Shown: positions 16,364 through 25,671, numbered from the stretch's first letter. The stretch is 64,000 bases of DNA from Thiocapsa rosea (GCF_003634315.1 NZ_RBXL01000001.1:1224501-1288500), one strand, 5' to 3'. Translations and numbers: made by a program. Notes: generated from the letters alone by a model not told the origin.

Positions 16364-17947
16364 ATGACCATCCTCGGTAGCGTGGCGGCCGGGCATCCGC
16401 TGACCGCCGAGGCCGCCGCCGAGGCCCTGCGTGCCGGCGGCAATGCGTTCGACGCAGCGCTCGCGGCGCTGTGCGCGGCCTGCGTCGCCGAGCCGGTCCT
16501 GGCCTCGCTTGGCGGCGGCGGCTTTCTGCTCGCCCGACCCGCCGGCGCGTCGCCCGTGCTCTTCGACTTCTTCGCGCAGACCCCGCGGCGACATCGCCCG
16601 GAGCAGGAGCTGGAGTTCTATCCGATCCTCGCGGACTTCGGCGACGCCACGCAGGAATTCCATATCGGACAGGGATCGATCGCGACACCCGGGACGATCG
16701 CCGGTCTCGTCGCGATCCATCGCGAGCACTGTCGGCTTGCACTCGAGGCCATCGTCGCGCCGGCCTGTCGCCTCGCCCGCGACGGAGTGATCGTGAACCG
16801 CGTCCAGCGGGATATCGCCGAGATCGTCGCGCCGATCCTGCACGCGAGCCCTGCGTCACTTGCACTCTATGCCGACCCGAATCAACCCGATCGGCTCGCC
16901 CCGGTCGGTGCACGGCTGTGCAACCCGCAGCTTGCCGAGACCCTGGAGTGGATCGCCCGCGAGGGCGCGGATCCCTTCTATCACGGCGACTTGGGAGCAC
17001 GCTTGGTCCGTGATTGCGCCGAGCACGGAGGACATCTGAGCGCGGCGGATCTCGCCGACTACCGGGTCGAACGCCGCGCCCCGCTCGTCCACCCCTATCG
17101 CGGGGCACATCTCTACACCAACCCGCCACCTTCCCAAGGCGGGTTCTTGCTCGGCGTCACCCTGGGTCTGCTCGATGCCGCCGAGCCGGACCGCCTCGGA
17201 CGCGGCAGCCCCGCGCATCTACACGCACTCGCCCTTGCTCAGGAGCTGACTCAACGCCTGCGCCGCGCGCAGCCGGATGCGCTCGCCGAGCCGCTCTCGG
17301 CGCCAGGCTCCGCGCTGGTCTCGGAGCCAGTCCCGTCGCTGGCCCCGAGCATTCCGGAAGCCTATCGCAGGCTCATGGAGGGCGCGGCGACCTTCAGCCG
17401 CGGGACCACGCAGATCAGCGTCGCCGATCGCGAGGGCAACCTCGCCAGCGTGACCCTCTCCAACGGCGAGGGCGCCGGCTATGTGCTGCCCGGCACCGGC
17501 ATCATGCTGAACAACATGTTGGGTGAAGAGGACATCAACCCACACGGCTTTCACCGCTGGCCAACCAATCGGCGCATCAGCTCCATGATGGCGCCGAGCC
17601 TTCTGGCACTGGCGGACGGGGGTTGGGTCGTGACCGGCTCCTCCGGATCCAACCGGATCCGCAGCGCCATCCTGCAGGTGGTCTCCAATCTGATCGACTT
17701 CGGGCTCGATCTCGAGGCAGCCGTGGCGTCTCCCCGGATGCACTACGAAGACGGGGTACTGAATCTCGAGCCGCCGATCACGGACGACACGATCGCCACA
17801 CTCGGCAAGCACTGGCCGGGGCTCAAGGTCTGGAATCGGGAAAGCGTGTTCTTCGGCGGCGCCCACAGTGTTGCGGTCGCCCCCGACGGCAGCACGCACG
17901 GCGCGGGCGATCCGAGGCGCGGCGGGGCTGCGCTCCAGGTCGGTTAG
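16364..17947 (+). CDS. ggt: Gamma-glutamyltransferase-like N-terminal-nucleophile hydrolase
   Basis: The 527-residue protein matches the GGT family: GGNAFDAALAALCAACVAEP, LGGGGFLLARP, NPPPSQGG, the autocleavage and nucleophile segment GTTQISVADREGNLASVTLS near residue 350, and YVLPGTGIMLNNML. In classic GGT the nucleophile Thr follows the D-G-T/HTTH context, here represented by TT in GTTQISV. Unlike the periplasmic E. coli enzyme there is no signal peptide, so it may act in the cytoplasm on glutathione or another gamma-glutamyl substrate. It is transcribed alone. Confidence 0.88.
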   Translation: MTILGSVAAGHPLTAEAAAEALRAGGNAFDAALAALCAACVAEPVLASLGGGGFLLARPAGASPVLFDFFAQTPRRHRPEQELEFYPILADFGDATQEFHIGQGSIATPGTIAGLVAIHREHCRLALEAIVAPACRLARDGVIVNRVQRDIAEIVAPILHASPASLALYADPNQPDRLAPVGARLCNPQLAETLEWIAREGADPFYHGDLGARLVRDCAEHGGHLSAADLADYRVERRAPLVHPYRGAHLYTNPPPSQGGFLLGVTLGLLDAAEPDRLGRGSPAHLHALALAQELTQRLRRAQPDALAEPLSAPGSALVSEPVPSLAPSIPEAYRRLMEGAATFSRGTTQISVADREGNLASVTLSNGEGAGYVLPGTGIMLNNMLGEEDINPHGFHRWPTNRRISSMMAPSLLALADGGWVVTGSSGSNRIRSAILQVVSNLIDFGLDLEAAVASPRMHYEDGVLNLEPPITDDTIATLGKHWPGLKVWNRESVFFGGAHSVAVAPDGSTHGAGDPRRGGAALQVG

Positions 17948-17998
17948 GAACGCTTCAAAAATGAAAGAGCAACTCGACGACAGAAGATCTTTGCCACA

Positions 17999-18056
<58 letters not shown>

Positions 18057-18090
18057 AGATTCGGTGCTCAACTCATTTCCGACAGGTTAC

Positions 18091-18633
18091 TTATTCACCT
18101 GAATACGGCCGAAGGATCATCTCCCCGCCGCGCAGGACCAGCTCCATGCGTCTGAGGTAGGCCATGCCGAGCAAGACCTGATCGCCCTGCATGTTGGGGA
18201 GGATGGTGGCGCTCAGGTTGTAGGCGACCAGTCCGCCGACATCCACACTCTCCAACCGCGCGACCCAGGTGCGGACATCGCCGTTGCCGGTCTTGCTGAC
18301 CCCGCCGGGCTGGAGCGTCAAGCCGAGCGTCTGGGCGACCATGTAGGGCATGGCGACATCCACGGCCCCGGTATCGACCAAAAACTCGATGGGGGTCCCG
18401 TTGATCCGTCCGGTGGTCACGTACTGACTCACCTGATTCTCTTTTAAGACCACCTCGGGCACGCCTCCGGCGCCGAGATAGGCGACCGGGTTCGGATTCG
18501 GATTATCCCGGCGCGCAGCCAGATCGCGCGCCAACAGGATCACCAACAGGCTCACGAGCAGGAACAGAGGGATCGGCATCTTGCGTCTGAGCCCAGCGAT
18601 GGCTTTGTCTCGGATTCGTTGCAGTCTGATCAT
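18091..18633 (-). CDS. Membrane-anchored retropepsin-like aspartic protease, copy A
   Basis: The 180-residue product has one N-terminal membrane helix (PIPLFLLVSLLVILLARDLA, about residues 19-38) and a single retropepsin-like domain with the catalytic motif FLVDTGAVDVAMP and the later VLLGMAYLRRMEL flap/strand signature of the TIGR02281 clan-AA family. Such proteins dimerise to form the active site and face the periplasm. Substrates are unknown. The ATG at 18633 places the membrane helix near the N-terminus. The neighbour on the same strand is a close paralogue, indicating tandem duplication. Confidence 0.85.
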   Translation of the reverse strand: MIRLQRIRDKAIAGLRRKMPIPLFLLVSLLVILLARDLAARRDNPNPNPVAYLGAGGVPEVVLKENQVSQYVTTGRINGTPIEFLVDTGAVDVAMPYMVAQTLGLTLQPGGVSKTGNGDVRTWVARLESVDVGGLVAYNLSATILPNMQGDQVLLGMAYLRRMELVLRGGEMILRPYSGE

Positions 18634-18860
18634 GGTTTTCCGGGTCGCGTCGACACGCACGAAATCGCCGTCGGCGTGTGCTCCGAACCCGATCGCGGGG
18701 CTGGATCGCCGCAGGCCAGCCACCCGCCGATCGCGACGGTATCGAGCCGTCGCGCCATCGCGCGGGAGCGCTTGAGCTTAAACCGAAACCGTAAAGATGA
18801 CGAGGTTGTATCGTCGAGAATCGGTGCGGGACGCCGACACCAAGACGCGGTTCGCGATGG

Positions 18861-19409
18861 TCAGCGGTGAGGACGCAGCGTCAGCACGCCGCCGCGCTGG
18901 ATCAGCTCCAGATGACTCAGATAACTCATCCCCAGCAGGACATCGTCTCCGGGCATGTTCGGCAAGACCGTCGCGCGGACGTTGCGCGCGACCAATCCGC
19001 CGAGGTCGACGGTGTCGAGCCGTGTGGTCCAGGTCCGCACCATGCCGTTTGCGGTCTTGCTCATCCCGCCGGGTCTGAGCGGAAGCGACAGGCGTTCGGC
19101 CAAGGACAGGGGCAAGGCGACGTCGGTTGCACCCGTGTCGATCAGAAAGCGCACCGGCTCGCCGTTGATCCGGCCGCCGGCGACATAATGTCCGGCACGG
19201 TTGCGTTCGAGGCGAACCTCGGGGACCCCGCTGCTGCTGTGCAACGCGACCGGATCCGGGTTGGGGTTGTCCCGACCGGTAATCACGCCATCGAAGAACA
19301 TCGCCAGCAGAGCCAATCCGACGACCCATGCCGCAAACAACATCGCCCGACCGACTTTGGATGGCATGTCGTCGGCGCCGGGCGGCGCGCTGTTCATCGG
19401 TCCATCCAT
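18861..19409 (-). CDS. Membrane-anchored retropepsin-like aspartic protease, copy B
   Basis: The 182-residue protein is a paralogue of copy A: a membrane helix (LFAAWVVGLALLAMFF), the shared DNPNP(D/N)PVA segment, catalytic FLIDTGATDVALP and VLLGMSYLSHLEL. Both keep DTGA, so both could be active, as homodimers or as a heterodimer. The ATG at 19409 is preferred over upstream possibilities because it gives a short cytoplasmic leader. About 225 bp lie between the two copies, so separate promoters are possible. Confidence 0.85.
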   Translation of the reverse strand: MDGPMNSAPPGADDMPSKVGRAMLFAAWVVGLALLAMFFDGVITGRDNPNPDPVALHSSSGVPEVRLERNRAGHYVAGGRINGEPVRFLIDTGATDVALPLSLAERLSLPLRPGGMSKTANGMVRTWTTRLDTVDLGGLVARNVRATVLPNMPGDDVLLGMSYLSHLELIQRGGVLTLRPHR

Positions 19410-19609
19410 CGTCGGCTCCCCATGGTCGGCCCCCGGTCGGGCGATTTGATCGCCGGTCGCGACCTCTCGCAAGGTCGAGTGTAAGGGCTTTGGCTACTTC
19501 TCCTTGAAGTGGTTCGCTCGGCCTGGGACCGGCGGTACGTGCAGACCACGTAGGTGCGAATTGATTCACACCGACCGAGCCGCGCCGGAAGGCGCGGCTC
19601 GGTCGAGGA

Positions 19610-20374
19610 TCAACGCGTCGGCACGGCCCCCTGTCCGGCCATGCGCTGGAACTGCACCCGGTAATAGGCCGCCGCGCTTTGACCGTTCGCCACGACATCG
19701 TAGACGCGCCAGCCGGTCGACGCGTTGTACATCCGAAACTCGAGCTTGGCGGGATAGTTCTGCGCGCCCAGCAGCGCCACGTTGACGGTGACGTCGCCGC
19801 GCGGCCCCATGCGCGGAGGCAACATGCGGATCTGCTGCCCCTGATAGTCCATCAGCCGGGACGCCAAGGTGCCGAGGAAATCGGCCTCCAACCGTGCTGC
19901 CAACGCCTTCTTATCCTCGGCACTCATGCCTTCGGCCGCTGGACCGGCCACCCACTTGGCCATCTGCTCGAAGTCGAAATAGGGTGCGATCTCGCGGTCG
20001 AGGAAGGCGGCGACCTGGAGCCGGTTCGGTGCCTCCTTAAGAGCGAGAAAGGCGAGGAGCTTATCCATGCCCTCTTTGAGCGTCGCGCTGGCCGCGGCTG
20101 CAGGACTCTCGGGCACCTCGGCAGGCGCATCGGCACCCCGAGCCGGCGCCGCGTTCTGCGCACGCTCGGGCGGCGCGGCCGGACGCTCGGGGCGAGCCGG
20201 GACGGCGGGCATAGCCGGCATGGACGGCATGGCCGGATAAGCGCCGCCGTAGGGCATCGGCATCGGGCCGTAGCCCTGAGGCATGGGTTGGGGAGGGTAG
20301 CCGTAAGGCTGGGCGGAGGCGCCGACAGCGGCTCCGAGTAAGACGAGGAGCGGCACCAAAGAACGAGACTTCAT
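19610..20374 (-). CDS. MlaC/Ttg2D-type periplasmic protein with Pro/Met-rich leader
   Basis: The ATG at 20374 has GGAGG upstream and opens a 254-residue protein with a signal peptide (MKSRSLVPLLVLLGAAVGAS). A low-complexity stretch rich in Pro, Met, Tyr and Ala follows (about residues 22-95), then an MlaC-like domain containing FLDREIAPYFDFEQMAKWV and YDVVANGQSAAAYYRVQF. MlaC shuttles phospholipids between outer and inner membrane in the Mla system. No mlaABDEF genes lie nearby, and the Pro/Met-rich insertion is unusual for the family, so this may be a stand-alone member. Confidence 0.8.
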   Translation of the reverse strand: MKSRSLVPLLVLLGAAVGASAQPYGYPPQPMPQGYGPMPMPYGGAYPAMPSMPAMPAVPARPERPAAPPERAQNAAPARGADAPAEVPESPAAAASATLKEGMDKLLAFLALKEAPNRLQVAAFLDREIAPYFDFEQMAKWVAGPAAEGMSAEDKKALAARLEADFLGTLASRLMDYQGQQIRMLPPRMGPRGDVTVNVALLGAQNYPAKLEFRMYNASTGWRVYDVVANGQSAAAYYRVQFQRMAGQGAVPTR

Positions 20375-20427
20375 CGAATTCCTCCCAAACATGTTGTTTT
20401 TCGTCATCCGCCAAGCGCCCTTTAGGC

Positions 20428-20450
20428 ACCCGGCAGGCTTGGAGCCTGCC
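20428..20450. repeat. GGCAGGCTTGGAGCCTGCC palindrome
   Basis: A perfect 8-bp inverted repeat with TGG loop lies upstream of the MlaC-like gene and of the divergent small gene at 20556. It resembles short repetitive extragenic palindromes and may have no regulatory role. Confidence 0.6.
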
Positions 20451-20555
20451 AACGGGCTCGGGGAAAAGCAAGCGGCAGGGTATAAACTATCGGGCATCGG
20501 CAGGACTCGGAATCGCCCGAATCCGGCATATCACCACAAGGGAGGCAAACACGTC

Positions 20556-20897
20556 ATGTCCCTACCGCGCGTCAACTACCGGGTCGTCGGACAAGACGAC
20601 TATACGCTGGAGATCACCCTGGAGCCCACGGGCGCCTATCGGGTCGACTGCGGCGACCACACCAGCCACAAGCCGCGCCAAGGCGCGCTCGAGGAGGGTC
20701 AAACCCGCGAGATCGCCGCCCTGATCGATGCCTTGGGTGCTCCCCGGGAGCACCCGGCACCCGAAGGCGCGACCGGTTTCATCACCGAGCTGACCCTAGG
20801 CGTCCCGCCCGACACCCGCGTCTATCGGGTCTGGGAAGGCGAGCTCGCCGAAGAGCCGGACGTCATGGCGCTGATCCGCGCGCTGGAAGTCATTTGA
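20556..20897 (+). CDS. Small conserved-looking protein of unknown function
   Basis: The ATG at 20556 follows GGGAGGCAAACACGTC, a good ribosome-binding site, and encodes 113 residues. The sequence alternates charged and hydrophobic residues (NYRVVGQDDYTLEITLEPTG, then FITELTLG and TRVYRVWEGELAEEPDV), suggesting a small beta-rich soluble protein with a C-terminal helix (VMALIRALEVI). There is no signal peptide or membrane segment. I recognise no family. It may share a transcript with the hotdog-fold gene 73 nt downstream. Confidence 0.7.
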   Translation: MSLPRVNYRVVGQDDYTLEITLEPTGAYRVDCGDHTSHKPRQGALEEGQTREIAALIDALGAPREHPAPEGATGFITELTLGVPPDTRVYRVWEGELAEEPDVMALIRALEVI

Positions 20898-20970
20898 GCG
20901 GCGTCGCGATCGCCGCAAAGGCCGCGAACACCCGTTCCGGACTCAGCAGGACAACAGGGAGATCCCAACC

Positions 20971-21441
20971 ATGACGCCAACTCGCTGCTTGACCGCCGCG
21001 ATGCTCGAGGTCGGCATGCGCCACGAGGCGCGCCTGAGCTTCAGCCGCGAGGAGGTCGATCGCTACTGTGCCCTGGTCTGCGATCACAACGCGATCCATC
21101 GTGACCTCGATGCGGCACGGGTCCGGTTCCCGGATGCCCGCGACATCATCGTCCCGGGCGGACTCGTGCAGACCCGCATCTCCGCCCTCTTCGGAACCGA
21201 GTTTCCGGGCGACGGGACACTGGGCTTGACCTTCTCGCCCGAGCGCCTGCGCCGCCCCCTGTATCCCGGCGACGAGCTGGTCGTGACGCTCGAGGTCGCA
21301 CGCCTGATCCGCGGCGGGATCGTCGAGATGCAGATCGCCATCGCCGACCCCGAGGGCAACCGCATCAGCGAGGCGACCGCCAAGGTGGTGCCGCCCGACG
21401 CGGCCTATCGGGCTTGGTGGGAGGAGAATATCGGAGGCTAA
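20971..21441 (+). CDS. MaoC-like hotdog-fold dehydratase
   Basis: The 156-residue protein has the MaoC hydratase signature: ALVCDHNAIHRDLDAARVRF with the catalytic Asp-His pair, then DIIVPGGLVQTRISALFG and RPLYPGDELVVTLEV. MaoC/PhaJ enzymes hydrate trans-2-enoyl-CoA to (R)-3-hydroxyacyl-CoA, linking beta-oxidation to polyhydroxyalkanoate. The substrate is not proven. The stop codon TAA is the first part of a TAAACCGCG repeat unit that fills the 57 bp to the convergent hydrolase stop. Confidence 0.85.
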   Translation: MTPTRCLTAAMLEVGMRHEARLSFSREEVDRYCALVCDHNAIHRDLDAARVRFPDARDIIVPGGLVQTRISALFGTEFPGDGTLGLTFSPERLRRPLYPGDELVVTLEVARLIRGGIVEMQIAIADPEGNRISEATAKVVPPDAAYRAWWEENIGG

Positions 21442-21500
21442 ACCGCGTCCCGAACGACATGCGTCGTTTTTATTGTGCGTTTGGCTTCGGAGATATCCTC
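21438..21500 (+). repeat. TTAAACCGCG repeat unit, truncated copy between convergent stops
   Basis: Starting at the maoC-like stop codon, the sequence TAAACCGCGTCCCGAACGAC followed by ATGCGTCGTTTTTATTGTGC and TTTGGCTTCGGAGATATCCTC is nearly identical to the reverse complement of the right-hand unit at 51825-51911. The distal GAGACGCGGTTTAA end is absent; the unit stops at the stop codon of the convergent alpha/beta hydrolase. Confidence 0.85.
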
Positions 21501-22515
21501 AGAAGCCGCCGGGGTGCGGGTGTACCTGTTCGCCGTCGAGGAAGGCGGCAAGATAGCGGGCGGTCTGTTCAGGTGCCTGATAAAAGAACCCGTGTCCGCC
21601 ACCCTTGATCTGAATGACGGAGGCGCCGGCGATGCGCTCGCCGATGATCCATGCATTGCGCGGCGGGATGACGACATCCTCGGTGCCGGTCATCACGAGG
21701 GTTGGGGCGGCGATCTCGGACAGTCTTGGGCAGACGCCGGGCCAGGCGCGCAGTGTGTCGGCTTGGCGCAGCAGATTCGAGTCGTCGATCGGTGCCGTGA
21801 TCGGCGGAAAGACCTGCATCGGGTCCGGGGTCTCCTGCAGCCATTCGGGCGGGAAGAGGTTCTCGAACATCCGCCGGATGCGCTCTTCGAGGGTCCCGGA
21901 CATGTCCACCAGCCTCCGCCAGACCGCCTCGTCGGGCCAGATCGCCTCCGCGCCGCCGCAGGAGGCCGACAAGAGGACGAGCTGCTCGACAGTCTCCGGG
22001 TGCGCAAGCGCAAGCTCCTGCGCGATATAGGATCCCATGGACCAGCCCAGGACGTGGGCGCGGTCGATGTCCAGCGCCTGCAGCAGGGCATGGGCATCGG
22101 CGGCAAAACGCGCGATCGAATAGTCCTGATCCGAAGAGGTGCTGTCACCCATACCGCGATTGTCGAAGACGATAACCGGGCGGGTGCGGGCCAGCGTCTC
22201 GACGATCGTCGGAGGCCACATCTCCATCAACCCGCCGTAGCCCATGATCATGAGCACGGGGACACCGTCTCGGGACGGCCCGACGATCCGGTAGGCGATC
22301 TCGATATCGTCGATGGACGCGCGTTCGATCATGGTATCGACTCCGTTGAGGTCCGCCGATTTCGTTGCGGGGCTCGGGTTCTCGAATCCAGGTTGATCAA
22401 CTCCGGGGTGGTCGGCTCTGGTTTGATACGCTCCGGGCGGGCCAACTCCGGACTGGACAGCCGCAGAGACGCAGAGGACACCGACTGCGGCAAGGAAGCG
22501 CAAGCCCCCCGACAT
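21499..22515 (-). CDS. Secreted alpha/beta hydrolase
   Basis: The 338-residue protein has an N-terminal signal-like stretch (MSGGLRFLAAVGVLCVSAAV), a Pro/Asp-rich linker, then an alpha/beta-hydrolase fold: oxyanion region LMIMGYGG, nucleophile elbow GWSMGS, Asp in TGTEDVVIPP and His in GGGHGFF. The substrate is unknown; the fold also serves haloperoxidase-like and lactonase functions. The ATG at 22515 overlaps the TGA of the upstream mscS-like gene as TGATG, so translation is probably coupled; a TTG lies one codon upstream. It ends convergently against the maoC-like gene. Confidence 0.85.
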   Translation of the reverse strand: MSGGLRFLAAVGVLCVSAAVQSGVGPPGAYQTRADHPGVDQPGFENPSPATKSADLNGVDTMIERASIDDIEIAYRIVGPSRDGVPVLMIMGYGGLMEMWPPTIVETLARTRPVIVFDNRGMGDSTSSDQDYSIARFAADAHALLQALDIDRAHVLGWSMGSYIAQELALAHPETVEQLVLLSASCGGAEAIWPDEAVWRRLVDMSGTLEERIRRMFENLFPPEWLQETPDPMQVFPPITAPIDDSNLLRQADTLRAWPGVCPRLSEIAAPTLVMTGTEDVVIPPRNAWIIGERIAGASVIQIKGGGHGFFYQAPEQTARYLAAFLDGEQVHPHPGGF

Positions 22516-25214
22516 CAAGCCGACGCCCGGCCGAGTTCGCCCGGGGGCCGGCGCACGATCAGCTCCTGAGTCGGATACGCAAACTGGATGCCCTCCTCCT
22601 GGAACTTGCGATAGATCGCGAGGTTGATGGCCTGTTGGATGTCCATGTAGAGCGTGAAGTCCGCACCGATGACATAGTAGACCACCTCGAAGTCCAGCGA
22701 AAAATCACCGTATGCGGCGAAGTGGGCACGATCGAAACGGGTGAACCGCTGAGCCCGGACGATCTCCTCGATCATCTTCGGGATGCGCTCGAGCCGATCG
22801 GGCGGGGTCTCGTAGACGACACCCAGCTTGAAGACCACGCGACGCTCGCGCATGTGCTTGTAGTTACGCAACGTGCTGTTGAGCAGATTGGTGTTGGACA
22901 TGACCACCATCTCGCCCGAGAGGCTGCGGATGCGCGTGGTCTTCACGCCGATGCTGTCGACGACCCCGAGGGTCTCGCCGGCGATGACGAAGTCTCCGAC
23001 CTTGAAGGGCTTATCCAGGATGATGGCCATGGAATGGAAGACGTCGGAGAGGATGTTCTGCACCGCAAAGGCCACGGCGATACCGCCGACACCCAGCGCA
23101 CCGATCAGACCGGCGATCGGATACTTGAAGTGGGCCATGACCGAAACCACGACGACGATCCACACGCCGACCCGCAGAAAGAACAACAGAAGGCCGTAAC
23201 CCGTGACGGCCGAGGGGTCCAGCAGCTCTTTCTTGCTGCGCTGGCGCTGTACGAAGTCGACCAGGCCCGCGGTCGCCCAGATCCCGACCTGCACGTAGAC
23301 GGCCACCACCAAGAGCGTCCACAGCCAGACCTTCAGGTGACCTTGAGCCAGGCCGGAGACGGTCATGGCCGCGTAGAAGGCAACGATCAGGACGAACACC
23401 TGGTTGGTGTTGCGGATCAGGGCCAGAACGGCGGCACGCGCCGTCTTGCGCTCGGTCTCCGAACCCTCGACCAGCTTGGGCAGTACGGTGCGCCGCAACA
23501 GGGTGCGCAGGAAGGACACGAGCATCAGGACCAAGGTAAAGACCACTGCACCGGTCACCAGGTCGCGTGCGTAAATCCCGTGATCCTGGATGACGAAGAG
23601 CTCAGTGTTCCACCACGCCGCCAATTGAAGCTTGGCGGTATCCAGGTGCTGACCGAGCGAACGCTCGCTCACCAAGGGGTCGAGCTGGTCGCGCAGGCGC
23701 TGGGCAAGCGACTGCACCTGATCCTTCACGAGCAGCATCTCCCGCGCGCGCTCCTCCTGCGCCTCGAGCGCCCCGACACGCTCGCGGATCGCCTGCTCGA
23801 CCCCGGCGCCGAGATCCGCACGGGCAAGACGACGCGCGAGCGCGAGCTGCATGGACCTCAAGGCGTCGAGCTCCGCCTGTGCGAACGCACTCTCATCAAT
23901 CATGTCTGTGATCAGAGACTGGGTCTCGCGCAGCCAGGTCGGCCAGAGCGCGCTCTCCTCACCCTGCAGAAGCGCATAACGCCGCTCGTAAAGGGTTCGC
24001 GCCGAACCGGCGAGGCCCAACGCTTGATGCAGGTATTCGACGCCTTTGCGCGCGGCTGCCAGCTCCGCTTCGCGCGTGAGCACTTGCTCCTGTGCGCGAT
24101 CGCGATCGGTGGCATCGGAGGTCATGAGCCCCAAGCGACGTCGCGCCTGAAACAGCGCCAGCTCGGCCGCATCGCCGGCCTCCACGAGTGAGGCGATATC
24201 TGCACGGACCGCCTCTTCCCGAGCCTGTATCTCGGCAAGGCGTTCATCCAATGCCTCGCGCGTGAAGACGACATCGCGGGCGACATGGGCGATTCGGGTC
24301 TGCAGCCGGGCGAGCCGAGCGGCGGCCAGGGCATCCTCGCGCTCGGCCAAGGCGGCCCCGACCTGTGCGGACTCGCGCTCCTGAAGGGTCACGAGGACAG
24401 CCAGGCGAGCAACCTCCAGATCGCGTTCGAGCGACGCAATGTCCAGCCCGGCCTGCGCCTGCCCTTGGGCCTGATCCCGAGCGACCGCCAAGCGATCTCG
24501 GGCGAGGCGTCGCTCGCGCACCGAGGCTTCATGGCTTCGATCGGCCGCGGCAACCCGGCGATCGGCCTGGCTACGTAAACGCGCGGCGTCTTCACGCGCG
24601 TGCTCGGCAAGATTCCGCTTGGCCCGAAGTTCGTCCAACAATCGCAGCGGATAGGGCGGCTCGACGCCGAGGTCCAGGTCGGGCGGCTCGCCGTTCTCGG
24701 CAGCCGCCTGCGACTCTGCCAGCGCCCCATCCAACTCGCGCAGCCGCGCGGCCAGGACGGACTCGCGCTGGACCGCGGTGCGCAGCTCGCCGAGCAAGGC
24801 GATCCGCGCATCCTGTGCCGGACCCGGGGTCTGTTCCGTCGCGTCGTCCTGCTCCGGATCCCGAGCCTCAGCCGCGAGCTCCGCGATCCGCGCGTCGATG
24901 AGCGAGGTGATCTCGGCGTAGTCCTCCGCGCTCGTGCGTGGCTCGGTGAATCCCGGCAGTCCGACCTGCGCAGGATCAAAGGCGATGTCGGGCCGATCGG
25001 TGCGTTGCGTCGAGGACGGATCCCGGCGTTGCTCCCGGGGTTGATCGGGAGATTCGGAAACATCCGACATCTCGGAATCGGCGGTGCTGATATCGGCGGA
25101 ACCGCCCTGCTCGAGATTGGATCGGGCAGGCCCGGACTGGGCATTGGTGATCAACGGGGACGTCACGAGGACGAGGGCAAGAATCAAAACCTGTGCTGGG
25201 CTGGCAGTCGACAA
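22515..25214 (-). CDS. Large MscS-family mechanosensitive channel with coiled-coil domain
   Basis: The 899-residue protein starts with a TTG at 25214 preceded by AGGTG and a signal peptide (residues 1-26). Residues about 30-540 are charged and helical with many Glu/Arg/Ala heptads, a predicted periplasmic coiled coil as in KefA/YbiO-like channels. Several membrane helices follow, then the MscS pore and beta domain: GLIGALGVGGIAVAFAVQNI, LSDVFHSMAIILDKPFKVGD, MVVMSNTNLLNSTLRNY. Such channels release solutes upon membrane tension. A frame-coupled hydrolase gene follows. Confidence 0.9.
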   Translation of the reverse strand: MSTASPAQVLILALVLVTSPLITNAQSGPARSNLEQGGSADISTADSEMSDVSESPDQPREQRRDPSSTQRTDRPDIAFDPAQVGLPGFTEPRTSAEDYAEITSLIDARIAELAAEARDPEQDDATEQTPGPAQDARIALLGELRTAVQRESVLAARLRELDGALAESQAAAENGEPPDLDLGVEPPYPLRLLDELRAKRNLAEHAREDAARLRSQADRRVAAADRSHEASVRERRLARDRLAVARDQAQGQAQAGLDIASLERDLEVARLAVLVTLQERESAQVGAALAEREDALAAARLARLQTRIAHVARDVVFTREALDERLAEIQAREEAVRADIASLVEAGDAAELALFQARRRLGLMTSDATDRDRAQEQVLTREAELAAARKGVEYLHQALGLAGSARTLYERRYALLQGEESALWPTWLRETQSLITDMIDESAFAQAELDALRSMQLALARRLARADLGAGVEQAIRERVGALEAQEERAREMLLVKDQVQSLAQRLRDQLDPLVSERSLGQHLDTAKLQLAAWWNTELFVIQDHGIYARDLVTGAVVFTLVLMLVSFLRTLLRRTVLPKLVEGSETERKTARAAVLALIRNTNQVFVLIVAFYAAMTVSGLAQGHLKVWLWTLLVVAVYVQVGIWATAGLVDFVQRQRSKKELLDPSAVTGYGLLLFFLRVGVWIVVVVSVMAHFKYPIAGLIGALGVGGIAVAFAVQNILSDVFHSMAIILDKPFKVGDFVIAGETLGVVDSIGVKTTRIRSLSGEMVVMSNTNLLNSTLRNYKHMRERRVVFKLGVVYETPPDRLERIPKMIEEIVRAQRFTRFDRAHFAAYGDFSLDFEVVYYVIGADFTLYMDIQQAINLAIYRKFQEEGIQFAYPTQELIVRRPPGELGRASA

Positions 25215-25671
25215 ATGGTCACCTGTTCGATGGTTATCGCCAGGACGGCATTTCGCGACAGTGTAACGTGGATCGAAGAGGAGATGCGAAACCAGCCCCG
25301 TCGTGCGATCGAAAGGGCCGGTTTACATGCGGGATTCTTCGGCGATGATCGAAAGTGGCCGAAGGCTCGTTGTCGTTGTCGTCCGGCATCCGATTACGAC
25401 AACGACAACGACAACGAAGAATTCTCCGACGACCACCGGATGCGCGACGTCCCCGGCAAGCCTCCTTCACGCCGGAACCTGTCCCGGATCAAGCTCGTTT
25501 CCCCGACTGTTGCGGATCCGCAATTCCGGCGGCAGCCGAATGGATCACACTTCCTGTGTTGAACCGCTCGGCCGACACCGTTCGATCAACCCACTCCGAC
25601 GCCTCACCCGATCGTGCACCCGGCCGGCCGCGCCACCTCACTCGTTTCCGCTCAACCGAGAGACTTGATCT
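25215..25671. other. Divergent promoter region with hexanucleotide hairpin
   Basis: No coding frame is supported between the divergent mscS-like and CoA-disulfide-reductase-like genes. The notable content is the third (GTTGTC)/(GACAAC) hairpin at 25368-25416. Promoters for both genes should lie here, but no strong consensus pair stood out. Confidence 0.6.
25368..25416. repeat. Hexanucleotide hairpin (GTTGTC)n/(GACAAC)n, copy 3
   Basis: The left arm CGTTGTCGTTGTCGT (25368-25382) is complementary to the right arm ACGACAACGACAACGACAAC (from 25396), with CCGGCATCCGATT between. Unlike copy 2 it lies between divergent genes, so a terminator role alone cannot explain the family. Confidence 0.85.

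Noticed and set aside
22365-24191. A 608-codon plus-strand frame opposite the MscS-like gene
   Set aside because: Composition typical of an antisense shadow, no ribosome-binding site, and the minus-strand channel has full family motifs.
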